64,000 nucleotides of DNA, taken from the NCBI RefSeq assembly GCF_003573695.1, contig NC_039358.1, forward strand, positions 189,634,418 to 189,698,417. The letters are read 5' to 3'. Positions 35,691 through 47,685 of this stretch are shown in pieces (position 1 is the stretch's first letter; each line of letters opens with the position of its first letter). The DNA comes from Papaver somniferum. Lineage: Eukaryota; Streptophyta; Magnoliopsida; Ranunculales; Papaveraceae. Made by a program: the position numbers and the translations under genes. The notes beneath the pieces are model-generated. The model saw only the letters and a list, made by a program, of their open reading frames with translations. It ran no database searches and was not told the origin of the DNA.

Positions 35691-36000
35691 TATCATATAC
35701 ACACAATCTGAGTCACTTCTAGTCTGAGTCAGTCAACCGAGTCAGCGAGTCAGTGTGTTATTGTCTGAGTTAGATTTAGCTTTGTCCTCGAGTTATGTGT
35801 GACTTAATTGATGTTGTTATATCCGTTGGCTGCTAAGTCTTCTATTGGGTGATAAAAGACCCATCTCTGTAATCTTTTCTTCATCAATGAAAAAAAACTC
35901 TTTTGCTTTCAAATTGAAAGTTAGGCTCTGATTCGTCAGAGAGAAGGCAGCTTGCTTCTATTACCCATTATCATCTTGTAGATATACTTGGTATACTACA
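35691..36000 (+). repeat. R1 3' LTR
   Basis: It has 310 bp and follows the polypurine tract AAAGGGGGAGGCAT (35677-35690). It matches 30849-31157 along its whole length. Confidence 0.93.
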
Positions 36001-36748
36001 TTCACTTTGGCCAAGTTTATATTTACCTAGTGACAAAAATCCCGTTATGTTTCAATCATTTGAAAATGGCTTTGACGAAAAATGGTTTGTGAATAACAAC
36101 TATATAACGTCCTCTAAGAATGTTTCAATGATTGAAATGAGAGTTTAGATTATATAACCATTGTTGGATATAAGCATTGTGTGGAAACACATACATGTAT
36201 AAGTCCTTATTTCTTGAACCAAAGTATGCGTACTTTGCTGCTCAGGAAACCGGAACCCAGTCCGCGAACCCAGTACGCGTATAGTCGAAGGTTCTCTTCC
36301 CGAGAAAATCTGCTGGAGTTTGTGAACTATTTACAAACTTATTCTGGGTACTTAAGTCCGCGTACCTGGTCCGCGTACTTAGGTTGGTTATATTCTAAAA
36401 ACGATTATTCGTGAACTTATACTTATATTAACTAAGGAATGCAAGTTTGCAAACCGTGGCTATAAAGTTCATGAATCGATTCGAGTGAATCAAATCGTTT
36501 TTTCTTCGATTGTGTCTTGTATACTTCTATAAGATCTAAGCAATTGAACAACTCTCTAACTAGTTCATTTGAGTCATTTGAAATAGTTATGTTGAAGAAG
36601 AATATGGTTGATATGAAAATGCTCATATGGCTAACCATTTGGTTAACTACTGTTGAACCAACAAATGTACATTTTTGGTACGGTTATACAAACCTAAAAC
36701 GTGCATTTCTTTTGTGTGTAACAAGCTAAATTTTCGATCTAACGGTTG
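36001..36748 (+). repeat. S3 3' LTR, middle part
   Basis: The R1 TSD copy TTCAC (36001-36005) is followed by TTTGGCCAAGTTTATATTT, the exact continuation of the LTR. It ends in GGTTG (36744-36748), the left TSD of T2. Confidence 0.92.
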
Positions 36749-37632
36749 TGTAGATGGGGAAAAACAATTTGCTGGTTTTTACGGAATTGAGGATACGACC
36801 GTACGGAGGAGGCTCCTTGAACCGAGCGAAAAGCTTAACCTCACACATATGCACTGTAAGAAGGGAGTGCTTTGAATTCAAGAGATCAATCTGTAGGACT
36901 CCGGCCTAAACCAAGACAATGGACGTTCCAGAGTCAATTCGGTCACAAGAGAGGATGGGTCGATCTGTAGGAGGGAAGCTGGGAAATGTGTGAGATCAAT
37001 GGTGATTGAAGGTTGTAGGTGTGTTGTGTATTCTGCGTAAAGAAATAAGATAAGATCTGATTGATTGAATTTGCTCTGTTGAGAGTAATTGCTCAGATGT
37101 TGAGTTGTTAATCTCGTGTTGTCTGTTTGACGAAAGATTGTATTTTTTCAATCATGATTCAGAGACTTATTTATATTGCTAGAATTGTAAACACCTTAGT
37201 CCCATGAAGTGTGACAGTTGCTGGAGTCAAAGAGTGGGGAAGTGAAAATCATGTTAAAACCAGTTGCTCATCGTGCGGAGACTTGGTTGATTTTCTACCT
37301 ACTACTTTGTTAACTCCTTCAACTGATTGCACGACTTGCTCACATTCTCATCGTGTGTATCAACACACGTGTCGTAGACCCCAGACCAAAACCCTAGTTA
37401 ATATCCCCCCATGTAACACGATTGGTGTTTCGTGATTACGTGTATTTAGTTAGTCAGTTGCTGACTTCATGGGACGATGAGTCCTTGTATTGCTGAGTCG
37501 AAAGTGATTTGCAAATGTTATGAGACTCATGAATAGAACATGTCTGTTGAGACAGAAGTATAATTGTCGAATAAATGTTGATAGTTAAGGTGCACAAATA
37601 TTGCTCATTCGATGGATCGTTGAATATTGATA
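36749..37632 (-). repeat. T2 3' LTR, truncated (U5 side only)
   Basis: Homology with the 5' LTR runs from the outer end to about 37632 (ATTGATAGT, matching 52880) and then stops abruptly. The U3 part of this LTR, about 2.3 kb including the tandem repeats, and any polypurine tract are absent. In their place lies the promoter region of the antisense PMD gene. The intact TSD shows that the outer ends are original. Confidence 0.8.
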
Positions 37633-37811
37633 GTGATTTTCCAGTTACGAACGAAACAAGTAATTGAACTTAGTCGTAACATAAGATGTTACCGGTTTTT
37701 CGATTGTGCGAGCGAACCACGGCTTGAACGAAGATCCCAGTGGCATGATAGAGCGTCACTTAATGATAATTGGTGTAGAACCGCTGATTTGATGACGGGC
37801 CTTGGTCGGGC

Positions 37812-37865
37812 CCAATAAGGAAATCCTTGTGAAATTAGGTTTTGGAAATAAAATTTGATATAAAA
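37812..37865 (+). promoter_or_regulatory. Putative promoter of the antisense PMD gene (CCAAT and TATA boxes)
   Basis: CCAAT lies at 37812-37816 and TATAAAA at 37859-37865. About 25-30 bases on, a pyrimidine/AC-rich start region (ACCTACACGACCACCACC, from about 37891) begins a GC-richer leader that looks like a 5'UTR exon. Spacing and composition fit a plant Pol II promoter. It lies outside the recognisable LTR homology. Confidence 0.5.
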
Positions 37866-37889
37866 GGGAATTAATCCTTTTTTTTTATT

Positions 37890-40800
37890 TTACCTACACG
37901 ACCACCACCTTCATCTCTTCATCATCTTTACGTCATCAGGGAGGAGCAGAATTTTTCGCCGGAATTTTCCAGCCGGAACAGCCACCGTCCGGCCATATTT
38001 CGGCCGGCGCCGACCAGGTACGCAACAATTTTTTTTTCAAAGTTTGTTGTTTGTTCATGAGTTGTTCATCATAAAATAATATGTGTATGTACATACTTTG
38101 GATGTGAGTTTTATGAAAAACCCTTGTTTTAGGAACGTACGTTCGTTAGTTTGAGAAACTGGTAATAATCCCTGATTTAAGAGATTTTTTTTTAAAATAC
38201 ATAGACTTGTGTCCAGTGATAAAGTTTTGTTTATGAGCTTTCATGAGAACCAAAACTTTATCTTAAAAAAAGGTGTGAACTTTCACAAAATCGAAATAAA
38301 CCCTCGTTTCAAAGATCGATGATGGTACGAAGGAAAAAGATTTTTTTTTTATAAAACCATGGGCTGTTCACGAATTTTTTTATTTATGAAACCGTGGAAT
38401 ATCCACGAATTTTATTTACGTGAGCCTTGCTCACATCAAAAATGTTTTTTTTTATTTACGTGAATAAATCACGTTTTTATTTATATATATATGAATATAT
38501 ATATTAAAAATCAAGACTTGAATTTTGTGTAATTATTAGAAGTAAACAATTATTTATGATGAAATAATGTTTTAGTTTTTCATAATTCAGTGATTAATGT
38601 TCACACAGTGAAAGTGTTTATGATTTTATGAAAACCTGAGTTTTGTTCGTCTTTTGTAGATTTCGAAGAAACGAACGAGTTTTGAAGGGTTAACTCTTGC
38701 ATCACAATCGCTACTATTAGTAGAATCGTAAAAAGGTAAGAGTTGAGAATTACCATTTTTGTAGACGCTAGTTGAGCATTTATCATTTGCATGATTCCGT
38801 CATCTCGTCAAAGTTTGCATCTTGTATAGATGACTGAAGTAGAATGTTATGTACCTTACAGCGCAAGGATGTCTGATTCCCAATCTAATGACGCCTCCAG
38901 AGATGATGCATGCATAAATAATGATGCCTCCAGGGATGATACATGCATGGATGAGACTTCCATTGGCGAAGAAGAAGATGAAACACAGGGAATCAAGAAT
39001 GTTCCAAACATAGAGGATGCATTCTTTGTAGATCAAGGGCCTGAAAAGCGTCTCAGAACTCCAGCATTTCGTCTTCTGATAAATCCTAGAGAGGTTACTC
39101 ATAAAAAGTTGGTGACTCCTCAGGCAGCCATTCGGTTCTGTCTTGAACGAGGATATTTTTCTGCATCAATCATTGAATTCAAGCTTTCTCTACGGCCTTT
39201 AGAGAAGTTTTCTGGATGGGCAAGGTATATGCTGGGTTTTCCTCGCATTCGAGCTAAATTGCATGATGCTCAGATAATATGGGCTATCCAAGCTTCTGGA
39301 GACTTGTTCATTTTTCACGATGCGCGAGGTATTGTAGCTCTACTTGCTCGTTGGTGTATTCCAACTCATACCTTCATATGCATACGGGGAGAGTTTACTA
39401 TTACTTTAGAAGATGTAGTTGCTTTATTGCATCTCCCAATCACGGGTAACCTTCCTGAAGGTATTTCTTCCTTAGAGGAAACTGCAATCTCTAACATCTT
39501 GACAGCTGCAATGGAGGAGATCAATAAGGCATCCAGCATCAAAGGTTGTTATGCTCATTGGTTAATACATTGGTGGACAAGGGATACTCCTCTGGAGTGG
39601 CCTGTTGACGGTACGTTATCTATTGCTTCTTTCTTGTGTTTATGGCTGTCCAAAGATGTATTTGAAGATACTGGAAATTTGTTGAAGTCGTTCGTGATTC
39701 CTTTTGCAATTAAGATGGCTCAGGGTGAGCAACTCCCAGTAGGTAGTCTGTTCCTGGGTTCTTTGTACTCTAACTTAGACTCCTTGATTATAGACTCCAG
39801 CATCTCGAATGGTTTTATGAAGATTGAATGCTATGCCAATACAATGTTTCTTCAAGCTTTGATGTGGGAAAGTTTCAAGAATTATGCACCTATTCTACAT
39901 ACCATCTTGCAAGGATTGAATGCTGATGCTCGCCACGTTTTCTCTAAGAAGACCAATGCTAGGATCATGCGTTGGTCCACAAAGCAACCTCGACTCAAGA
40001 CTCGCTTCATTGACGTGTTAGACCGTGAATCTGAATTCAACTTTCGCCCATGGGTGTCAGTTCTTTCTTATATTTCTCAGTTGACAACTTTCAATGATGA
40101 AGAGAGTATGGCTTTGAAATATGGTGCTGATTTGAGTGACAACGAGAGGTCCTTTATGTTGAGTTGCACTCCTGGTCACATGATATCAATAATGCATGGT
40201 GAATTCTTGGTGGAAGAATACAATATCGATAGAGCATCTCGTCAAATGGGTGTGGATCATTTTGTTCCGACTTTTAGAAGAAGGAAACCATCGGTTGAAC
40301 ATCTCATGACCCGTTTAGACCACACACATGTGGAAGGAAGTGAATACTGGTTCCCTAGCTCTGAGCGAATTACATATGTAACTCCAGGTTACATAAACTT
40401 TTGGGATAAACAACTCGGGCGTTTACTCGATTTCGTGTCGGTTGATCACCTTTGGTGAAGGAGCCTCCTTCTGCTGAGATGATTGCTACTCGACCAAGAC
40501 TGAAACATTTCCCTGGTGGTGATAAACGGAAAACATCTCCAGGATGTTCACAAGTAAGTGTTCTTTGTGTAATTTTCATAAAATTATGATAATTGTGTTT
40601 TGATTATTGCATCAAAATTTTCCACAGGACGGTCATAACGTAAGACCTCGAATCGATGTAGACCTCTCAGAAACTGAAGCAACTGTTCATGGTGGAGAAG
40701 GAAGGAATAAGAATTATAAGATGTTACCTAACACCATAAAGTCCCCAGTGATCTCTTTTGGTGAGTTGTCGATATTTCTTTCACCATGACTTCTTCTCAT

Positions 40801-42558
40801 ATGTGTAATTAGGATCGCAAAACCAATGTATGTTAATTTGTTACAGAATATTACTCCATCAAGTATTGACGGTCTTCAGTTCTCTGCCGCTGGGAAAACA
40901 GTTTCTGGCTTAAGTGAAGAAGAGGCCGTAAGTATTTCTTCGTATATCAAATTATGATTCTTTGTAGACAAAATGCTAATTGTTGAGAATATGTCCAGGA
41001 GGATGTCTCCATGGAGGTGGAGAGTACTGGTGATGTTCGTTCATCCTCGGAAAATGGCGATAAAGAAAATTCTCAAAGCTCAAAACCGAATGAAAGTGAC
41101 GGTGCTCTTGATGTTGACGCGGGTAATTCAGGCTCTTCGAATGCTTCAGAGACCACCCAAGTAAGTATTTCCCTTAAATTTAATCCATAGGAGCATAAAA
41201 TTCCTGATTTATGAATGGGTGAATGAGAATTCATGTGAATATACGAAAAGTTTTGCCGAAATACGTCACCAGAAATTTCAGATCTTAGCCTTTTAGGAAA
41301 AATGTTGTAGAATCTTCATACAATGTCGGATTTTCATAATCTACCCATGTATCCTTATTCCCAGGAAATTTCCAAGCTTTCTTAAAGAAGCTTTTAGAGT
41401 TTTGAGCACTTTTAGGAGGTAAAATCAGCGAAATAGTAAACTTCCAGGAGACTTCCAGAAAATTTTCAGCTGTCATGTAGTCCGATGTTTTGACCACATC
41501 TTTTAGATCGTTCATCCGATTGTCATGAAATTTTGATATATTGTATATAAGACCCATATGAATAGAATGGTATATAACTAAGCCTTAGTTTCTTCACCAA
41601 TTTCTCCCGGATCGTCGTTTTGTACAGGGCAGTGTAAAATCTTCTCAGACGAGCTTATTGTAAAACGTGTTTTTGTGAGTTTCACGTTACTTGCTGATGT
41701 CTAGCATGTTAAATGAAGAACTTAAGTATCATTAGTTCAATTTCATGCCAAACTTTATGATTTCGTTTGGTTTCATGCTTAGATGATCATAATCTCATGT
41801 AATCTTCGTATTAGGTGTCAAATACCGAAGTTGAGAATGAAGGAGCTAATAATGATAACTCGAGCAACCCTGGGGTTATTGATGGAGAGACAACAATCTA
41901 TGCACTTCAAGGCCATGAGAGGGTTATCACTGATGTTGATACTTTAATAGTTATTGCTTCAGTGGCGGAAGAAGCTGAACCGCGAGTAGAAGAAACTGAA
42001 GAAACTGTTGCTATGACCGTGGAAGTTGCTCCAGTAATCGAGAATTGTATAGTAGTGCATGAATACCCGAGTGCAGGGATTTCTTTTGATCCTCCATTTG
42101 ATGCATCACTCCCATATCACGAAATGGTTGGTGGATTCTGTGTTCCCATTGGATATGTCGGCTTGTACGAGAAGATATGGAAGAAATTTGGTCACATCAT
42201 CGTTACCAGAGATCCCAAGCGTGCTTATTCTTTAACAATGCAAGTAAGTGTTATCTTGCATGTTGTAAGTGACATATGCACTAGGGCCAGAAATACTGTC
42301 ACTCCAGATGTACTCTTTGACTGGGAGTTCAACTTGGAGAATTCTGAGAGACTTGGCTTCAACGTGAGGTGGCTTCATAAGAAGATAAATGCTATCAAGA
42401 ACTCATGTGAGAAGAACATACCCTTTCCAAATGATGTTGTGATGGAGAAGGAAGACAAGATTGCCAGGCTGACTGAAGAGTTGAACAAGGGGAAGGCGGC
42501 TTTACAAGTCTTGAAGGATGCAGAAGAGCAAAAGTCTTTCTTTGCTGATTTACTTTGA
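37890..42558 (+). CDS. Plant mobile domain (PMD) gene, spliced, antisense within T2
   Basis: 5'UTR exon about 37890-38017 (donor CAG/GTACG), 812-bp intron (acceptor TTGTATAG), then ATG at 38830. Coding exons: 38830-40553, 40628-40760 (end uncertain), 40847-40927, 40999-41160, 41815-42558. Several donors read GTAAGT or GTAAGTG. The first coding exon is open for 542 codons and carries the PMD signature: WARYMLGF, RWCIPTHTFICIRGEFTITLEDVVALLHLPITG, WLIHWWTRDTP and SYISQLTTF. The last exon encodes a conserved-looking module (GFCVPIGYVGLYEKIWKKFGHI) and a C-terminal coiled coil (KEDKIARLTEELNKGKAALQ). A TGA at 40456-40458 shifts off frame by one base from the rest of the exon, so the full protein is probably broken there unless a further splice avoids it. 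PMD proteins (MAIN/MAIL1-related) act in the plant nucleus in silencing and genome stability and often occur in transposons. Confidence 0.75.
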
Positions 42559-42822
42559 TTTCTTTTCATAATCTCTTGAACTTCTGAACTTCTGAGAGAT
42601 GTGAGGTTTTGTTTCTGGTTTTGATTAGTTTTGGATAAGTAGATGATTGAGGATTTTTGGGTTTGATATAGATTTTCTTTAAGTAGAATGAATTTTGATA
42701 AATTGCTGAATTTAAATTACTGAATGCAAGTATTGCAAACATTTTGGAGGAATTGAAATACAATGAAATAAAATTCTAAACGCCAAATATTTGGGGTGTT
42801 CGTGCCTTGAACATCCAAAACC

Positions 42823-43622
42823 TTAAACATCAAAGGCCTTGAGCCAATTCTCGTGTATTACGGTCACATTCTCCTTGCTATCCATGTTGATTAATTTGTA
42901 GTATCCACCAGCAACAGACTTAGAGATCATAAAAGATCCTTCCCAGTTGGAGTTCTTTGCAGAATGAAAGTTACGCTTAGTTGCTTTGAGAACTAAATCT
43001 CCTTCCTGGAATTTGTTAGACTTGATTATCCGTGCTCTGAATATCTTCTGTTGGTTTGGGATTCTTCGTGCAGTGGAATTCCATGTTGTTGAAGTCTTCC
43101 CACCTTGCGGCACATGCAGACATTCGTGCAAAGGAGAGTATTTGGGATATTGTTTGTCGAATTCAGCCATTATTTCAGCAATGACTGTATTAATGAGGTG
43201 TTCGATTCGGAGAGGTTCTGCATCCATCCACTTGGTGAAATATTGGTGAGGTGAGGTTATCCATTCATAGCATTTTGCAATAGCTAAGTTGTTGGTGGAG
43301 TGAAGCCCTCGGACCAAATAAGCATATTTGAAAACTGATGATATGGATACATGAGGAGGAATAAGACTTGCCTGAGTACGAAATATTTTGATGAAAACAT
43401 TTGTATTTTCTGCAGGCTTTTGTGTTAGCCCTGTCAGGGCTTTGACCTCCTCCAGATACTCGAACGGTGAAATATCTTCTTTTGCTTCTTCTGAATCAGA
43501 AGTTTCCTCAACGGAGAAGTGTGCAATCGATGGTGTTGGTGTTAACATTCCAGCATGAATCCACGTACGCCCTAAGATCATATCATATCCTGGATCTTCT
43601 CGGATTACATAAAACTTTGTTT
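42823..43622 (-). pseudogene. T2 collapsed pol: protease end joined to integrase remnants
   Basis: The frame opens with GYDMILGRTWIHA, the end of a Tat protease, and remains open for about 250 codons to the stop at 42823. It then jumps, with only about 90 residues of unclear origin, to an integrase core fragment (SPHQYFTKWMDAEPL, the usual YFTKWAEA region). It ends with the integrase C-terminal part (FQEGDLVLKATKRN, NWEGSFMISKSVAGGYYKLINMD). Reverse transcriptase, both RNase H domains and the catalytic part of integrase have been deleted. It ends 264 bp from the stop of the convergent PMD gene. Confidence 0.75.
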
Positions 43623-44356
43623 CTGTCCAGCTGAGTTTATGTTCACCTTGAGAGTAATGTGGCCATAAGCCTCTCTGGGCATTTCTTCATGATCCATAAT
43701 TGATGCTGGAGCATGAATGACTTCCTGTCGTGTGATACCGGCGGCTCTGAGAGTTTTTAGAGGGATAACGTTGACAGCAGTTCCGACATCGATCAATGCT
43801 CGTTTGAATTCGCTTCCCTTGAGATGGACCGTGGTGAGAAGTCCCCAGTCATACATTTCTTTGTCTGTTGTTGTTGAAGGCTCATGTGGCGTCTCCTGGA
43901 TCGATCGATAAACGTTTTCCCGACACAATGTGGTTCAATGCAGCAAACATGTCTCCCCTTTGAGCTTTTGATAAATACAACAATTCACAAACATGCTCAA
44001 TTAAGGATGGAACTGCTTCCTTGACAGGCGGTTCAGAAAGAGTGAAGGCTCTGACAAGGAGAGGATCTTTGTGTACTCCTTCAGTCCACAAGTTAAGCTC
44101 TCCTGATTCAATCTTTTCCTTATATATGCGTTTCAAAGTTCTGCAATCACTTGTGGGATGGTTGACGAACCTATGAAAGCGACAGTAACGAGGATTTTCC
44201 ATGGCCTCTTCAGTTGGTTCTTTCTTGACATATGGCAACTTGATCGCGCTGTCTTGAACCCAGGCATCTAGTAATTCAATGACCTCTTCAATAGGAAAGG
44301 GGAAGTCAGGTGCCTCTGGATCAGCTTCCGCGTGTTGAGCATGAACTTGTGCATTA
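43605..44356 (-). pseudogene. T2 gag end and protease
   Basis: Beyond N1 the gag resumes with a zinc-finger-like spacer (CRFHRFVNHPTSDCRTLKRI), a form usual in Tat gag, and continues to about 43900. After a frame change the protease follows: ALIDVGTAVNVIPLKTLRAAG, where the catalytic triplet is DVG rather than the usual DSG or DGG. Another one-base change lies near 43632. The two sides of N1 are in the same reading frame if the insertion and one TSD copy are ignored. Confidence 0.75.
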
Positions 44357-45857
44357 TGTATGGGCTGTCGTAAGCTCAACAAATTAATAAAGATATTTCC
44401 CACTAATTAACTAGTAATATAGCGGTAGTAAGAGATCGTTCCCACAGAGAGATGTATAATTCATAGGTTATTTGTATCAACTAAATAAAGTAAATAACAA
44501 AAGGGGGTTTTGCTTTTAAGATATAATTAAAAAGACAATAAGAAAAGAAAGATGATTAAGGAATCCTTCGCCGTTACCAAGCGATAACTGGATTAGAATA
44601 CTTATCTATCGTTCGTAAGAACCATTCATCACCAACCGTATAATAACAGCTAGAGCAGTGTTATCCCCAAAGCTCCTTATGTAACTTGATACCGAAGCGC
44701 TCGCATATCAAGTTCTATCCAACCGAACCACCAAGTAGTAGCGCACTCAAGGTGTAATCCAGCGAAAGCTTTAAGTTATGTGAACTTAGGTTGATCCTAG
44801 CAGTTAGACTCTTAGTGAAAGGTCCACTTACTAGTGTTGTCTATACACATGATTGCTCTACAGAATCCCTCTGAGAGGTCTCACGTTCTCTACTTGTGTA
44901 AGGATTATTCAACAATTACACGGATATCCTAACCCTTTACTAGCAATAGAATGATCAATAGATTAATCTAGCGTGCACTCCAAACAATCTAATAAATCAA
45001 TCATAAATCCTAGATGTAGTGAAAACAAACGATGATGATAAAAACTCTCAATAGGTTTGTATTATTAATAAATCTTCACGCTTAGAACATTGAATTCATC
45101 CTTAATCAACAAAGGATTTAGCTACTCATATTACAAAGAAGATGAATAATGGTGGTTTCCCCCTAAAAGGGTAAACCCTAGGTTTTGATGTAGAACTTGT
45201 GATATGATATTGATATCATTTTACATAACCTAACACCTTTTTATAGGTTTACATTGCTTGGCCTTCAAGTATTTAGTTCGGTTCAAGACCCCGACCCGAA
45301 ATAACGAAATAACGAATCCAAACGTGCCCTTAGGCTTTCCAAGGTATTAATACACGTTTTACACTTGCTAAGTTCGCAATCCCAGTCCGAGAACTTCAAA
45401 CTCCCGCATAAATTTTCGGAATTAAAATATTCAACCCGTCCGCGAACTTTGCTATCTTCGGTATTCAATAAAAGCTTGTCTTGGCCACAACTTCTTCATC
45501 CGAACTCGGAATGACCTCATTCTTTTTGCATTCTTTTTATCTTTCAATTATATTCAATATGAGGATGATAAATCCTTAAATTGAATGAGTTAAGATCGGT
45601 CTTTGGCCCTTCTCTTGATTTTGAGTGTTTTGCTCCTTTTCGTCGCACTTCTTCCATTTCTCTTGGACTTGGGCACTTGAATGCTTGGAATACTTCTCTT
45701 CCTAGCTCTTTTCAGAACTTTGTAGCTCCTTTTTGGATGATTCACCTAATAAAGTAAAATAAGAGAAAACAAGAGTAATAATACGAATACATGCAAGAAT
45801 AATAGCTAAAACAAGTATGGAATGGACACTAAAATCATATGAATTATGCATTTATCA
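44357..45857 (-). repeat. N1 3' LTR
   Basis: It is homologous along its whole length to 49136-50646. It is followed on the + strand by AATTCCCCCACACTTAG, the inverse of a GTGTGGGGG polypurine tract. Confidence 0.92.
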
Positions 45858-47685
45858 AATTCCCCCACACTTAGATTTTGCTAGTCCTCGAGCAAACTAA
45901 ATAAAACTAATCCTAAATACAAAAACTCCATGTCGTTGAGAAAACAATTACACTTAGCATGTATAACAAGCCTTTAAACCCTTAGGTGTCCCTAGTGGAC
46001 GAGTTATAGTCTCGTGAGGGCTTACAAGAGGTATACCCACAAAACCTACTCCAATTTCTCGCCTTGGAAGAACCACTAAGGATAGACACAAAGCAAAAAG
46101 CCAAATAATTAGATTGCATATGTTCTTTAGCTGCAAACATCCTACATACATTCCAATCATCACACACAAGCAATTACTTATGTGTGACATTCAACCTGAT
46201 TGAAAACTTTACTAAGATAGTCATCGTACTTGTTGCAACGTTTGCTACAACACTCGCATACTGAAATCACATGAATAAATAAGAGAATAGAAATAGAAAA
46301 GTGAAGTATGCAAATGTTGGACAAAGTGAAACATGTTACCCACAATACTTGTATGAATGTCGTCAAAGGATTCTTATTTATAGCGCAGTGGTTGAGAAAA
46401 GCACCCATTTAACTTGAACACATGATTAGATATTCTAACCGCATGTTTCCTTTTCAGCAAGTATGTGATAGTTGCCTTGGATCCTGCGTTCCACGCTTGC
46501 TTAGGCGACGGAGACAGGGACAACGTTTCACACATACTGCTATCCAAGTTTCAAGAACCTCATCAATTGACTTGCTATATAATGATGATATGGTTTTTGT
46601 TTTCATCGACTATGATTAATCCGCAATTCCTGACCTATCATTTATTAGTGTCGATAAATGAAGAGGAGCCTTATACATATATTTTCCGGCTCACTCTTTA
46701 TGAGTGTTAGACAATTGTCTATGGGGCTTTCAAATACTCAACCAATGATTACCTTGCTACAACATCCAAGGTAGTATCAGGATCCCACCAAATCACTTTA
46801 GAGAAACATAAAACTGCAAAGATAAAAAGAAAGTGATTTCGTAATGATTAATTGTGAGGATGAGTCTTTCAAACGACTACCATAACTTAGTTTCGCATTC
46901 AATTATGAACATATATATTTAAGGATTGAAATAAATGGAACTTAATCTACAACTGTGAGAATTGTTTCAACCTTAAAAGATTTAGAGTGTCATCCTAAAT
47001 AGCTCAATATTTAAATCCAAAAGATGAAGTCTCAAGAATGCAAGAAATCAAATAGTATTACTTATTATGTGCATATGCATATAGTATGATACTAAATGCT
47101 CCCCCACACTTAAACTCAACATTGTCCTCAATGTTCAAAACCAAAAATTCTGATTTCGGACATAAAAGCCCTGAAAAACTCAAAAACTAGGAAAAACATC
47201 CTAAATGAAAGTTGTTCGCCTACGTCTTTTCTATAAAGTGTCAAAAGGGCACAGTGCTTAGATAAATGTTCTGACTTTTATGGCCTTCGGACTGACTGAC
47301 ATGCAATCTGAAAAAGTTCTGGAAAAAAAATCTGAAACTCAAATGTCCAGGCCTATCGCTCCAACTTAACAGACTACGAATTCAGATTTTCTTTTTGTAA
47401 AAGAAAGGTATGTCTTTCCTCTTTAAAAGTTGGGGTCAACCACTCAAATCGTACTCCTTATGAAGTCTCGAGAGCTATTTTCGTGACAAGTGCGCACTCA
47501 GAATTTTCTGACGAGAATTCGTCAAAGCTTTCATTAAAAATATAGGACTTGTAAAATCTAAGTTGAGAATGCAAGATATGATATGAAAAACTAATAAAAT
47601 TAAAAAAAAAAGGTATAGAGATACAAAACCGATGGGTTGCCTCCCACGAAGCGCTTGGTTTAACGTCGTCAGCCCGACGTTATTG
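45858..47685 (-). other. N1 3' internal region, non-coding
   Basis: There is no supported gene. Three GTGTGGGGG polypurine-like tracts (as CCCCCACAC on the + strand) occur at 45862-45870, about 47102-47110 and about 47817-47825, the first next to the LTR. A GGGTTGCCTCCCACGAAGCG motif at about 47634-47652 is the inverse of a sequence often seen near gene ends in plant gypsy elements. Small frames around 45954-46710 lack family motifs. Confidence 0.5.

Larger units (their letters stand above)
30849..36000 (+). mobile_element. R1: Ty3/gypsy chromovirus, Reina-like (5152 bp)
   Basis: Two LTRs of 309 and 310 bp (30849-31157, 35691-36000) start TATCATATAC and end ATACTACA. The flanks are TTCGC (30844-30848) and TTCAC (36001-36005), a 5-bp TSD with one later change. 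By eye the LTRs differ at about 13 positions plus one indel (near 4%). Order gag, protease, reverse transcriptase, RNase H, integrase, then a C-terminal chromodomain-like region identifies a chromovirus; small size and short LTRs suggest the Reina clade. The primer site is degenerate (TTTGTATCAGA just after the LTR). Confidence 0.92.

Noticed and set aside
37211..37435. Small frames in the T2 LTR (also 52385-52621)
   Set aside because: Both LTR copies have them as length-variable chance frames without motifs.
44357..44403. An ATG upstream of the second T2 gag part (MGNIFINLLSL)
   Set aside because: These codons come from the N1 LTR; the real gag sequence begins only at 44356.
45954..46710. 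Cluster of short frames in N1
   Set aside because: Overlapping on both strands, 60-80 codons, no conserved motif; probably non-coding 3' region.
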